64,000 nucleotides of DNA from an uncultured Acidimicrobiales bacterium (GCA_951813555.1 OX638344.1:1752990-1816989), one strand, 5' to 3'; shown: positions 17,566 to 26,392, counted from the stretch's first letter. The notes: a model not told the origin generated them from the sequence alone. Numbers and translations: made by a program.

Positions 17566-18504
17566 GTCGGACAGCTCTCCCAGCAGGGCCTCGGTGCGAG
17601 TCCGGGATTGGTCGTCGGTGTCGTAGATGAAGGCCACCAAGTCGGTGACGCCGGCGTCGCGGATGCGCTCCAGCTGGGCGGTGACCGCAGCCTCCTCGCC
17701 GGTGATGGCCAGATCTTCGACTCCACGCTTGCCTTCCCGGTCGAGCATGCCCCGATAGGAGGGGATGTCTTTGTAGTGGGCAAAGGTGCGGGCCGCGGCC
17801 TCAAAGCCTGCTTGGGCGTCGTCGGTCACCGAGATCGGGAAACCGGCGGCCACCCTTGGCGCCGGGCGCCCGGCTTCCCTTGCGGCGGCGCCGATGGTAG
17901 GCACCACGTAATCGGCCAGCGTGTTGGGGCCGGTGGCCCAAACGAAAGTGCCCGAGGCCAATCGTCCGGCGTGGCCCAGCATGATTGGCCCCATGGCGGC
18001 CACGATGATCTCGGTGGGAGGCGCATGCGACAAGCCTCGCCACCGGGTGGTGTAGATGTCGCCCTGGTAGTTCATACCCTCGCCTTGCAGCATCGGCCCG
18101 GCGATCTCCAGGTATTCCTTCATCTGGCGGGCCGGGCGCGCGTAGGACAGGCCCATCAGGTTCTCCACCATTCCCTGGTGGCACAGGCCGATGCCCAGGG
18201 TGAACCGCCCGCCGCAGGCAGCTTGGGCGGTGGCGGCCTGCTGGGCTAGGGCGAAAGGGTGGCGCATGGGGGTGGGGGTGACCCCAGTGGCGATTTCGAT
18301 GCGGCTGGTGGCGGTGCCAACCACCGCCGATGCGGTTACCGCGTCGATCTCAATATTTGCTATCCACGCCGTGTCCAGCCCCAGCGCCTCGAAGCGCTGA
18401 ACATTGTCGACGATCTCGTCTAGCCCCGGTGGCCCGCTCATCCCCGGCACCGGCGGGTCGCCGGTGCCCTCGGCCGCCATCGCCCCGATTCTCATGCCTC
18501 GCAT
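17557..18504 (-). CDS. LLM-class (luciferase-like) F420-dependent-type oxidoreductase
   Basis: A 315-residue TIM-barrel flavin/F420 oxidoreductase. The N terminus reads MRIGAMAAEG and is followed by FEALGLDTAWIAN; the typical ATSRIEIATGVTPTPMRHP and CGGRFTLGIGLCH segments follow. Mycobacterial homologues use reduced coenzyme F420 to oxidise or reduce small molecules. It overlaps the small ORF on the other strand at its 3' end. The next gene upstream on this strand (Rpf-like) ends 79 bases away. Cofactor identity is by family resemblance. Confidence 0.87.
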   Translation of the reverse strand: MRGMRIGAMAAEGTGDPPVPGMSGPPGLDEIVDNVQRFEALGLDTAWIANIEIDAVTASAVVGTATSRIEIATGVTPTPMRHPFALAQQAATAQAACGGRFTLGIGLCHQGMVENLMGLSYARPARQMKEYLEIAGPMLQGEGMNYQGDIYTTRWRGLSHAPPTEIIVAAMGPIMLGHAGRLASGTFVWATGPNTLADYVVPTIGAAAREAGRPAPRVAAGFPISVTDDAQAGFEAAARTFAHYKDIPSYRGMLDREGKRGVEDLAITGEEAAVTAQLERIRDAGVTDLVAFIYDTDDQSRTRTEALLGELSDSG

Positions 18505-18583
18505 TCGCGGTCTCCGTTCACTGTTCGAGCAGGATGATGGTATCGAGTGCTGGCGGTGCGAGAGCAGGTCAGTAGCGGGCCTG

Positions 18584-19474
18584 CTAAGACGACCGGAACG
18601 GCGCGCCGCAGTGGGGCCAAGGCTGCCAACCCCGCTCCCCGTAGAGGGCGTAGGCCATGCGGTGTTGGTCGGCGGGGGCAGCGTCGCGGGGGTCTACCCC
18701 CGCCAAATGGGGGTAGTGGCGGCTGGCCACACCGTTCCAGGTGGGTTGGTTGAATTGGAAGGCGCCCAGGTACGGCCCTGCGGGGTTGTGGGCCCGGTAG
18801 TTGCCTCCCGACTCGCATTGGATCAATTGATCCCACTGCGCTTGGGTGGTGCCCGCCGGGACAGGCGGGAATTCCCTTGGGTCCGACGGAGTGGTGTCTT
18901 CGGGCGAGAGTAATGGCGCGGCGCACACCGGCCACGGTTGCCACCCACGCTCTCGATGAAGGGCGTAGGCCATGCGGTCTTGGTCGGCTGGGGCTGCGTC
19001 GTTGGGGACGACGCCCACCAGTTGGGGGTAGTGGCGGCGGGCGAGGTCATCCCAGCTGGTCTGTCTGAACTGGTAGGCACCGAAGTTGATGCCGTTGGGG
19101 TTGGCGTATTGGTAATCGCCGTTGGCATTGCATTGCCGGAGCTGCTCCCACTGCTCCTCGGTGGTGCCCGCGGGCAGATCGGGAGGAGAGGCCGTTTCCT
19201 CCGGGGTTGGTACCGGGGTCGGCCGAGCCGGCACGGCACAGCCCCCCGGGACCAGTTGGGTATCGATGTCGAACAGACATCGATACTCGTTCAGCAGCGA
19301 CTCTTGGGCCGCGATCAGGGTGTCTCTTTCGGCGATGAGGGCTTGCAGACGGGCGATCTCCGCATCCCGCTCATCGGGGGCTTGTCCGCCAGCCGAAGAG
19401 CCACCCATCGCAAGAGCGAGAGCGATAGTCACAGTCAACATCCCATAACGGAGCCAGCGTTGACGTCTGATCAT
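18584..19474 (-). CDS. Secreted Rpf-like protein with two transglycosylase-like domains
   Basis: A 296-residue secreted cell-wall protein. Residues 1-30 are a signal peptide (RRQRWLRYGMLTVTIALALAM), residues 35-62 a short coiled coil, then a Pro-rich linker. Two copies of the resuscitation-promoting-factor/transglycosylase-like domain (PF06737) follow, at about 107-185 and 212-290. The second copy keeps the catalytic Glu (QCESGGNY, E221). The first has Asn at that place (QCNANGDY, N116), so it is probably non-catalytic. Start chosen at ATG 19474, with AGGAGG just upstream. These enzymes cleave peptidoglycan and can help dormant cells regrow. Confidence 0.88.
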   Translation of the reverse strand: MIRRQRWLRYGMLTVTIALALAMGGSSAGGQAPDERDAEIARLQALIAERDTLIAAQESLLNEYRCLFDIDTQLVPGGCAVPARPTPVPTPEETASPPDLPAGTTEEQWEQLRQCNANGDYQYANPNGINFGAYQFRQTSWDDLARRHYPQLVGVVPNDAAPADQDRMAYALHRERGWQPWPVCAAPLLSPEDTTPSDPREFPPVPAGTTQAQWDQLIQCESGGNYRAHNPAGPYLGAFQFNQPTWNGVASRHYPHLAGVDPRDAAPADQHRMAYALYGERGWQPWPHCGAPFRSS

Positions 19475-19481
19475 GGTCCTC

Positions 19482-20339
19482 CTAGGCCACTTGGCGGGGG
19501 TCGGTGTGGCCGAGAATGTTGACGTGGCGGAGCTCGCGGACCTGGTGTGGAGGGAAGGCCTCGCGCTGGTGCATGGTCTGGGTGTTGAGCCAGAAGACTG
19601 ACTCGCCGACGCTCCAGTGATGCTCGTAGACGTAGCGATCTTGGGTGCAGTGGGCGAACAGCTCGGCCAAGAGCTCAGCGCCCTCGTCGGGGTCGAAGCC
19701 CTCCACGTCGGCGGCGAAGTCGGGGCCGGTGTTGGGCCATACGCCGCGGCGGCCATTGCGAGGGTTGGTCTGGACCAGCGATATGCAGGTCCGGTCGGCC
19801 AGCAGCGCGTCACCGTCGGAGGCTTTGAAGTAACCGCTGAAGTCGAGGCCGTCGCGCAGCCGGTAGACCACGCCCACGTCATCGATGCGGGTCTTGGTGT
19901 CGTCGTCCAGATCCTGGTAGGCGGCCACCAGGTTGAGCCATTTGGTAGCTCCGCCGGACGACGGCAGCGTTACCGCGTCTAGGTACAGGAACTCGATGAG
20001 CGGTGGGTTGAAGCTGAGGTCGGAGTGGTAGGTGACCACATCGGTGCCGCCGGTGCCGACCACCCCGTCGACGTCCACGTTGGAAACCCGGTTGATGCCG
20101 GGGAAGCCGGGCAGGCGGGACTTGTCGGCCAGCGTGGGCCGCAGGGGGCCGAACGACTCGCAGAAGTCGGTCACCTGGCCGGGCGTAGGCGGCTTGAGGT
20201 TGCGGAACAGCAGGAGCAGATGCTCATCCACCGCATCTCGCAATCGGGCGGTGGTCTCCGAGTCCGGCGGAGCGGCAAATTCGTATCCGGTTACCTCCGC
20301 GCCCAACGGGGCGTCCAGTGGGGTGATGGTCAGGCTCAT
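19482..20339 (-). CDS. TauD/TfdA-family 2-oxoglutarate dioxygenase
   Basis: A 285-residue Fe(II)/2-oxoglutarate dioxygenase. The proximal metal pair is HSD in VVTYHSDLSFNPP, the distal His is in NTQTMHQREAFP, and the following VRELRHVNI supplies the Arg for 2-oxoglutarate. Relatives act on taurine, 2,4-D and other small acids. The N-terminal ITPLDAPLGAEVTG is typical. The start is ATG 20339, overlapping the stop of the upstream cupin gene as ATGA, so the two are translationally coupled. Substrate unknown. Confidence 0.88.
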   Translation of the reverse strand: MSLTITPLDAPLGAEVTGYEFAAPPDSETTARLRDAVDEHLLLLFRNLKPPTPGQVTDFCESFGPLRPTLADKSRLPGFPGINRVSNVDVDGVVGTGGTDVVTYHSDLSFNPPLIEFLYLDAVTLPSSGGATKWLNLVAAYQDLDDDTKTRIDDVGVVYRLRDGLDFSGYFKASDGDALLADRTCISLVQTNPRNGRRGVWPNTGPDFAADVEGFDPDEGAELLAELFAHCTQDRYVYEHHWSVGESVFWLNTQTMHQREAFPPHQVRELRHVNILGHTDPRQVA

Positions 20340-20818
20340 CGGGGGCTGCCGATCATCCTGGCCCGCTCCACTTGGGGGTAGCCCTCCACCCAGGTGGACG
20401 GATCGTCCCATCGGCCCAGCGGGGGCGGGTGCTCGTCGGGATCGAGCTTGTCGTAGGGGCCGAGGCTGAAGAACAGGTATTCGCAGCCGTCAGGCCCCGA
20501 CCGCTCTGGGCCGTATGCGAAGCCGCCCCGAACCCAGCGCAGGTCGCCCTCCCGGTACGGCTCCTCGCCCTCAACGATGAACTCGCCTTTGGTCACCAGA
20601 TACACCGTGTCGGACAGGTGCCAATGAGCCGCGGCGTTGCGCCCAGCCCACGACTTCACATGCATGACCCGGTTTCCCGATGCCGGATCAACCAGCCAGC
20701 GCACGAACGGCCCCGGCTCCCGATCCGGTTCGTCGGGATCGGCGTAGTCCTCCCATTCGACGTCGGCAATGCGGATCGGCCGCCGCTCCCCGATGGGATT
20801 GTGGCTCACAACTCCCAC
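20336..20818 (-). CDS. Cupin-domain protein
   Basis: A 160-residue single-domain cupin. The central HVKSWAGRNAAAHWHLSDTVYLVTKGEF carries the His-x-His pair and the downstream strand pattern of the fold; a second motif is less conserved. A GTG start is used, one base before the stop of the molybdenum hydroxylase gene upstream. The 3' end overlaps the TauD-type dioxygenase start as ATGA. The role may be binding or oxidising a small acidic substrate, or regulation; not assignable. Confidence 0.75.
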   Translation of the reverse strand: MGVVSHNPIGERRPIRIADVEWEDYADPDEPDREPGPFVRWLVDPASGNRVMHVKSWAGRNAAAHWHLSDTVYLVTKGEFIVEGEEPYREGDLRWVRGGFAYGPERSGPDGCEYLFFSLGPYDKLDPDEHPPPLGRWDDPSTWVEGYPQVERARMIGSPR

Positions 20819-20819
20819 G

Positions 20820-23171
20820 TTAGTTGTCGCCTGCGGCGGTCTCAGAAGTGGGAGCGATCAGCTCGAGGATGCGGTCGGGGGGGAGGTACTGCTCGGTGAT
20901 TTTGGCGTCCCAGGGGGAAAGGGCGTCCTCGATGGCGTTGCAAACCGCGGCGGGGGAGCCGATGGCGCCGCCCTCGCCTACCCCCCTCCAGGGCACGTCG
21001 CCTTGCGAGGGCCCCTCGAGGTGCTCGATGTCGATGCGGGGTATCTCGGAGGCGGTGGGCAGCAGGTAGTCCATGAACGTGGACGTGGTGCACTGCCCGC
21101 TGTCGTCGTAGACGATGCGCTCGAGGAGCACGCTGGCGATGCCCTGGGCCACCCCGCCCCGGATCTGGCCCTCCACCACCGCGGGGTTGATCATCTCACC
21201 GCAGTCCTCCACCACCAGATAGCGGGGCACGGTCACCAACCCCGTTCCGGGGTCCAGGTCCACCCAGCACACGTGGGTCGACTGGGTCCACCCCCCGGCC
21301 GGGGTCTCGAAGTCGAACGATGCGTCGAACCCGTCGCCCAGAGCCTCGCCCAGGGTGAATGGGGCCATGTAAGACAGCCGGGCCACCTCGGCCACCGTCT
21401 TGTGCCGGTCGGGCGAACCCCGCACGGCCACCACCCCGTCGGCGATCTCCAGGTCGTCGGGATTGGCCTCCAGAGCGGCCGCCACTACCGCCTGCAGCTT
21501 GTGGCGCACGATGCGGGCCGCACCCTGGGCCGCGCCGGCCCCAAGGGTTGCCGCCCTGCTCCCGCCGGTGCCCACCATGTTGAACGGCACCTGGTCGGTG
21601 TCGCCGCACACCACCCGCACGTCGTCGATGTCCACCCCCAGCTCGTCGGCCACCACTTGGGACAGGGTGGTCTCGTGGCTCTGGCCGTGGGGCTGTTGGC
21701 TGGTGAACACCGTCACCGAGCCGTCGGGCTCCAACTTCACCCGAGCCCGTTGCATCGAGCGCTGCTCGTAGGTGAAGCCCAGCGCCTGGCCGTAGTCGGT
21801 GGGGCCGGGGCCGGGCTCCAAGTAGGTGCAAAGGCCGATGCCCAGATGCCGCCCCTCGGCTCGGGCTTCGGCCTGGGCGGCGCGAAAGCCCTGGTAGTCG
21901 GCCAGTTCCACCGCCCGGTCGAGGGTCTGGTTGATGGTCATGAAATCCAGGGTGGGGCCGGTGAGCATGGCGCCGGGGAACTGGTCGTCGCCCATGTAGT
22001 TGCGGCGGCGCACCTCCAGGGGGTCGAGGCCGAGCCGGTGGGCGATGAGGTCCATGAGCCGCTCCCGCACCCAGCACTCGATCTCCCACGGCCCCCGATA
22101 GGCCACGAACGAGGCCTTGTTGGTGGCCACTACCGAACCGCGGAACTGGTAGTGGCGCACCCGCAGCGTGCCGGGCAGCAGCACCTTGATGATGTTGGCG
22201 AACAGCGACAGTGGGAGATTCAAGAACGGGTAGGCCCCGTGGTCCATCACCAGATCGGCCCGCAGCCCGATCAACACACCGTTCTCGTCGAGCGCGGCCT
22301 CCACCCTCACTTGTTCCTCGCGGGCATGGCCCCCAGCCACTAGGTTCTCGGCCCGGTCCTCCACCCAGCGCACCGGCTGGCCCAGCATCCGGGCCGCGGC
22401 GCACACCGCCACGTCCTCCCGGGTGGGATTGGACTTCAGCCCGAACGATCCGCCGATGCTGTCGCAGGTCACCCGAATTCGGGCGGCGGGCATTCCCAGA
22501 ATGGCGGCCAAATGCACCCGCAGCGCGTGGGGGTTCTGGTGGGAGACCTCGTAGTGAAGGCTGCCGCTGGTGGGGTCGTATTCGGCCACTCCGCCCCGGG
22601 TCTCCAGGGGAACGCAGGTGTGACGGTGCTGGGTGAGCGTCTCGGAGATGACATGGGCGGCGGAGGCGAACGCTGCGTCGGGGTCGCCCCACACCTCCTC
22701 ACCGGACCACAGCACATTGTCAGGGGCTTCATCCCACACGGCGGCGTCATCGCCCATCGCGGCGGCACTTATCACCGGGGGCAGCGGGTCGATGTCGACT
22801 TCCACCGCATCGGCGCCGTCCTCGGCGGCGGCCCGGTTGGTGGCAATGACCACGGCTATCGGATCGCCGGCGAAACGAACCCGGTCGTCGGCCAGGGGGA
22901 GATGGGCGGGCACGATCAGCGGACCAGCCGCTCCCCAGCCCATGGGGGAGCAGCATTGGGCGAGATCCTCCGCGGTCAGCACGGCCACTACGCCATCGGT
23001 GGCCCTGGCATTGCCGGCCTCGACCGCTATCAGCCGCCCGTGGGCCACCGGACTGCGCACAAACGCAGCCTCCAGTAGGCCGGGCCTATCGATGTCGTCC
23101 ACAAATCGCCCCGCACCGGCTAACAGGCGCGGGTCCTCCCGCCGAGGGACGCTGGCGCCGGTGAACCGCAT
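20820..23171 (-). CDS. Xanthine-dehydrogenase-family molybdopterin-binding subunit (orphan large subunit)
   Basis: A 783-residue large subunit of the molybdenum hydroxylase family. The opening MRFTGASVPRREDPRLL is the standard beginning and fixes the start at ATG 23171. GGSFGLKSN and the cofactor stretch VGEGGAIGSPAAVCNAIEDAL are present. The active-site loop reads VAYRGPWE, so it is not form I CO dehydrogenase, which has AYRCSFR. No FAD or 2Fe-2S subunit gene is adjacent, unlike the complete set at 47.6-51.4 kb. It likely hydroxylates an N-heterocycle or aldehyde with partner subunits supplied from elsewhere. It leads a three-gene operon with the cupin and TauD genes. Confidence 0.85.
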   Translation of the reverse strand: MRFTGASVPRREDPRLLAGAGRFVDDIDRPGLLEAAFVRSPVAHGRLIAVEAGNARATDGVVAVLTAEDLAQCCSPMGWGAAGPLIVPAHLPLADDRVRFAGDPIAVVIATNRAAAEDGADAVEVDIDPLPPVISAAAMGDDAAVWDEAPDNVLWSGEEVWGDPDAAFASAAHVISETLTQHRHTCVPLETRGGVAEYDPTSGSLHYEVSHQNPHALRVHLAAILGMPAARIRVTCDSIGGSFGLKSNPTREDVAVCAAARMLGQPVRWVEDRAENLVAGGHAREEQVRVEAALDENGVLIGLRADLVMDHGAYPFLNLPLSLFANIIKVLLPGTLRVRHYQFRGSVVATNKASFVAYRGPWEIECWVRERLMDLIAHRLGLDPLEVRRRNYMGDDQFPGAMLTGPTLDFMTINQTLDRAVELADYQGFRAAQAEARAEGRHLGIGLCTYLEPGPGPTDYGQALGFTYEQRSMQRARVKLEPDGSVTVFTSQQPHGQSHETTLSQVVADELGVDIDDVRVVCGDTDQVPFNMVGTGGSRAATLGAGAAQGAARIVRHKLQAVVAAALEANPDDLEIADGVVAVRGSPDRHKTVAEVARLSYMAPFTLGEALGDGFDASFDFETPAGGWTQSTHVCWVDLDPGTGLVTVPRYLVVEDCGEMINPAVVEGQIRGGVAQGIASVLLERIVYDDSGQCTTSTFMDYLLPTASEIPRIDIEHLEGPSQGDVPWRGVGEGGAIGSPAAVCNAIEDALSPWDAKITEQYLPPDRILELIAPTSETAAGDN

Positions 23172-23452
23172 GGCCGCTGAGCGTACATATTCTCGGCCTC
23201 GGAAGGGCAATGTTCACCCGGTTGCCACCCGGGCGAAATGTCGGGTAACTCGTGTGTTTCACAAAGCCACCTAACTTCTTGGGCGGTGGTGAAAGCCCCA
23301 ACAACACGACGCAGGTGCTAAATCCCTCCGGCACGGCGTCAACCTGAACCTTGGCGGGGTGTAGGTGAAACCCCTCCATCTGCACCCTGCCGAGGTTCCC
23401 AGTTTCTCTATGACAGTTCCGCCGAGCATCCTGTAGTCATGAGGTTCCAGGC
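23172..23452. promoter_or_regulatory. Divergent intergenic region, probable promoters
   Basis: This 281-base non-coding stretch separates the molybdenum hydroxylase operon (leftward) from the aquaporin gene (rightward), so promoters in both directions are expected. It is richer in A and T than the flanks and contains a short CCCGG/CCGGG dyad near 23218-23235. I see no convincing -35/-10 pair, operator or RNA gene. Confidence 0.35.
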
Positions 23453-24133
23453 ATGCTGACGCGAAAATTGGTGGCTGAAGCCGTCGGCACGGCGCTGCTG
23501 CTGATCGGCGTGGTGGGGTCGGGCATCATGGCCGAGCGGCTGTCGCCCACCGATGTGGGATTGCAGCTGTTCCAGAATGCGGCGGCCACCGCCGCGGTGC
23601 TGTTCGCCATCATCTTGATGTTCGGCCCGGTGTCAGGGGCCCATTTCAATCCGGCGGTGACGCTGGCCGACTGGGCGCTGGGGGGCTTTCCCCGCCGCCA
23701 TATCGCGCCCTACATCGCCGCCCAGGTTGCCGGCGCGGTGGCCGGTACGGTGCTGTCCAACCTGATGTTCGACCTGGACGTAGTGGACTGGTCGACTAAG
23801 GACCGCTCGGCCGGCCACCTGTGGCTGGGCGAGGTGATCGCTACCGCTGGACTGGTGGCGCTGATCTTCGCACTGGTGCGCACCGACCGCATCCGGTTTG
23901 TGGCTGGCGCGGTGGCCGCCTACATCGGCGGGGCCTACTACTTCACCTCGTCCACCAGCTTCGCCAACCCGGCGGTGACCGTCGGGCGCATGTTCTCCGA
24001 CACCTTCGCAGGCATCGAGCCGTCGTCGGCGCCCATGTTCATCGTGATGCAGATCGTCGGTCTGGTGGCTGCGGTGGCATTGATCCGCTTCCTGTACCCC
24101 CCGAGCAAACCAGCAGGGCAGCCCGTCTCCTAA
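23453..24133 (+). CDS. Aquaporin-family channel, AqpS-like
   Basis: A 226-residue membrane channel of the MIP family with six predicted helices. Both pore motifs are present: HFNPAVTLADW in the first half and FANPAVTVGRMFSDTFAGI in the second. After the second NPA, the Arg that forms the selectivity filter of ordinary water channels (NPAR) is replaced by Val. The same replacement and the SDTFAGI continuation are features of AqpS-type channels, known to pass arsenite and methylarsenicals. No ars genes are nearby, so the solute is uncertain. It is followed after nine bases by a ROK protein. Confidence 0.88.
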   Translation: MLTRKLVAEAVGTALLLIGVVGSGIMAERLSPTDVGLQLFQNAAATAAVLFAIILMFGPVSGAHFNPAVTLADWALGGFPRRHIAPYIAAQVAGAVAGTVLSNLMFDLDVVDWSTKDRSAGHLWLGEVIATAGLVALIFALVRTDRIRFVAGAVAAYIGGAYYFTSSTSFANPAVTVGRMFSDTFAGIEPSSAPMFIVMQIVGLVAAVALIRFLYPPSKPAGQPVS

Positions 24134-24142
24134 TCTCAGCCC

Positions 24143-25018
24143 GTGGAGATAGTGCTAGGCGGCCCGGTGCTGGCCGTGGACATCGGCGGTACCAAGGTGG
24201 CCGTCGGCGTGGTCGACCCTGAAGGGCGAGTGCTCGGTCAGCGGCGAGGACCATCTCAAGCTGCTGACGAGGAGGCGCTGTTCTCCCTGATTGTGGAGTT
24301 GGCCCGAGAGGTTCTCGAAGAACACGGCCGGCCGGTGAGCGTTTGCGGCGTGGGCAGCGGAGGGCCGTCGCGAGACAATCATCGGCTGCTTTCTCCCCTC
24401 AACATCGCCGTATGGCGGGATTTTCCCTTGCGAGACCGGTTGGCAGAGGCACTCGGGATGCCGGTGGTAGTAGACAACGACGCCAAAGCCCTGGCCTTGG
24501 CTGAGGGTTGGGTAGGAGGGGCTGTCGGGGTGGACAACTACCTGGCCATGGTGGTGTCCACCGGTATTGGGGGAGGCATCGTGCTGAATGGCCGACTGCT
24601 GGACGGTGCCGACGGAAACGCCGGACACATCGGACACATCTTCGTGGCCGAAGGCGGACGGGCCGATGCCGCCGGGGCAGTGGGCCTGTTGGAAGGCCAG
24701 GCCTCGGGCACGGCCATCGCCGATCTGTTGGACGGCGTGGCTCCGGCTGATGCGCCGTCGGAGATGCGTCGCCGGGTGGGCACCCTGGTGGGACGGGGGG
24801 TGGGCTCGGTGGCCAACCTGCTGGATCTGCGCTTGGCCGTGGTCGGCGGTTCGGTGGCCCTGGGCTACGGCGACGACTTTTTCGATGCCGCCCAGGCCGA
24901 GATCGACCGAATTTGCCTCCTGGTCCACTCCCAGGGCACCCGCATCGATCCCAGTCCCTTGGGTGCCGACGGCGGCCTTATCGGCGCGGCCGCGGTTGCG
25001 GCTCGCGCCCAGAGCTAG
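24143..25018 (+). CDS. ROK-family protein (sugar kinase type) lacking the zinc motif
   Basis: A 291-residue ROK protein with a GTG start. The ATP-binding strand is LAVDIGGTKVAVGVVDP, the catalytic Asp is in VVDNDAKALALAEG, and STGIGGGIV and GNAGHIGHI supply sugar-contacting residues. Typical glucokinase-type ROKs follow the His with CxCGxxGCxE; here the stretch is AEGGRADAAGAVGLLEGQASG, with no cysteines, so zinc is not bound there. There is no N-terminal helix-turn-helix, so it is a kinase rather than a repressor. Substrate may be glucose or another hexose. Confidence 0.82.
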   Translation: MEIVLGGPVLAVDIGGTKVAVGVVDPEGRVLGQRRGPSQAADEEALFSLIVELAREVLEEHGRPVSVCGVGSGGPSRDNHRLLSPLNIAVWRDFPLRDRLAEALGMPVVVDNDAKALALAEGWVGGAVGVDNYLAMVVSTGIGGGIVLNGRLLDGADGNAGHIGHIFVAEGGRADAAGAVGLLEGQASGTAIADLLDGVAPADAPSEMRRRVGTLVGRGVGSVANLLDLRLAVVGGSVALGYGDDFFDAAQAEIDRICLLVHSQGTRIDPSPLGADGGLIGAAAVAARAQS

Positions 25019-25021
25019 CCG

Positions 25022-26386
25022 TCAGTCCCGGAAGGTCTGTATGCGCAGGTGGCGGGCCATGGCTGAGCCCGCAGGGCCGAGGAGCATCTGAGCCCGCAGA
25101 TTCCGCTTGTGGAATATCTTCACCAAGGCCTCGTCATAGCGCGGGGTGTCGTCGTTGGCCAGCACGAACCGCTCGAGTTCGGCCTCGCCCTCCAGCCATG
25201 ACGCCGGACGATGGCCCAACAGCTCGTGGAGGTCGTCCAAGTCGGCCTGGGATACTGCGTCGCCGATCTCGTCGATGCGGGAGGCGTGGCGGGCCATGCG
25301 GAACATGGTGCGCAGTTTGTAGCGCACGTACTCGTCGTCGATCTGCAAGGTGCGCAGGTTGCGCACCAGGTGGTTGAGCACCACCTCGGCTCGGGATTCC
25401 CGGGGTTCGGGCATCTCCACGGTGGGCAGTTCCACGTCGAGGATATCGGCCAGGGCCTCGGTGGCGAACAGGTTGGTCTCGTAGCACCACTGGAGGTTGG
25501 TCATCAGATCGGAGTCGGGGGCCGGTTCCCTCAGCGCCGCACTGAAGGGGAGCTGGTTGGAGAGCGTGAACATGAAGTGATGGCGCTGGATGGCGTCCAA
25601 GTCCACCGGCTCGCCCGCCAATTCGCCATAGCGGTCGTACAGCTTGGCGAAGTTGCCGAATCCAAGCACCGTGTCCCGCTGCCGCCACGCGGCCAAGTCC
25701 ATCATCGGGTCGCCGATGTGGCCGATCTCCACGTCCAAGACGGCCAACACCCGCCCGTCTTGATGGTGGAACTGCCCGGTGTCCCACACGATGGCCGACT
25801 CCCGGCCTCTTGAGAACGGGGGATTGCGCCGCAACCAGCCCAGACAGAACTCCAGGAACGGGTCGGGGAGCATCTTCACGCTGCGGTACAAGGCCTCGTA
25901 GCGCCTCAACCCCAACAGCCCGGATTCTTCGGGACGTTCTGCTCGCATGATGCCGGCATCGACGAACGGTCCGATGTCCAGGGCGTGCATGCGGGCCAGG
26001 ATGTGCAGATAGTCGTCCACCACTGCGTCCCGCTCGGCATCAGTGCAGTTCTCGAAATGGTTTTCGCCCGGCACTCGGTCCATGACATACGCCGTGGGGT
26101 CATCTATCCAGCCGTGCACCTGAGCCACGGGAATGCCGTGATCGCCAAGCACCTTTTGCAGTCGCATCTCGTGGTCGAGCGGGAAAACCAAGGGCATGTC
26201 GGTGCGGTCCCCTCGCACGCACAGCTCGAGCCGCTCGCCGTTGCGCTCCACATCGGCGAACCACACTGGCCGCCAGCGGGCTTGACGGGCGATCTCAGTG
26301 ACCGTGCCTCCCAAATTGTCCTCGAGCCAGGCCACCACTTTCTCGGTGGCGGCGTCAGCGTCGATGGGGTCTTTGGTTACGGTCAT
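25022..26386 (-). CDS. Phosphotransferase (APH/choline-kinase-like) family protein
   Basis: A 454-residue protein with an aminoglycoside-phosphotransferase-like fold, longer than usual because of an additional helical C-terminal region of about 150 residues. The Mg-binding stretch is VLDVEIGHIGDPMMDLAAW. The catalytic loop that normally reads HGDxxxxN appears as WDTGQFHH, so the Asp is kept but the Asn is replaced. It is the third gene of an operon after enoyl-CoA hydratase and acyl-CoA dehydrogenase, six bases after the latter. This arrangement resembles acyl-CoA-dehydrogenase-associated kinases acting on hydroxyacyl-CoAs (inference). Confidence 0.75.
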   Translation of the reverse strand: MTVTKDPIDADAATEKVVAWLEDNLGGTVTEIARQARWRPVWFADVERNGERLELCVRGDRTDMPLVFPLDHEMRLQKVLGDHGIPVAQVHGWIDDPTAYVMDRVPGENHFENCTDAERDAVVDDYLHILARMHALDIGPFVDAGIMRAERPEESGLLGLRRYEALYRSVKMLPDPFLEFCLGWLRRNPPFSRGRESAIVWDTGQFHHQDGRVLAVLDVEIGHIGDPMMDLAAWRQRDTVLGFGNFAKLYDRYGELAGEPVDLDAIQRHHFMFTLSNQLPFSAALREPAPDSDLMTNLQWCYETNLFATEALADILDVELPTVEMPEPRESRAEVVLNHLVRNLRTLQIDDEYVRYKLRTMFRMARHASRIDEIGDAVSQADLDDLHELLGHRPASWLEGEAELERFVLANDDTPRYDEALVKIFHKRNLRAQMLLGPAGSAMARHLRIQTFRD

Positions 26387-26392
26387 ATTGGG

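Noticed and set aside
20769..22343. A plus-strand frame of 524 codons over the molybdenum hydroxylase
   Set aside because: It is antisense to a gene with family motifs, and it is an artefact of GC-rich codon bias.
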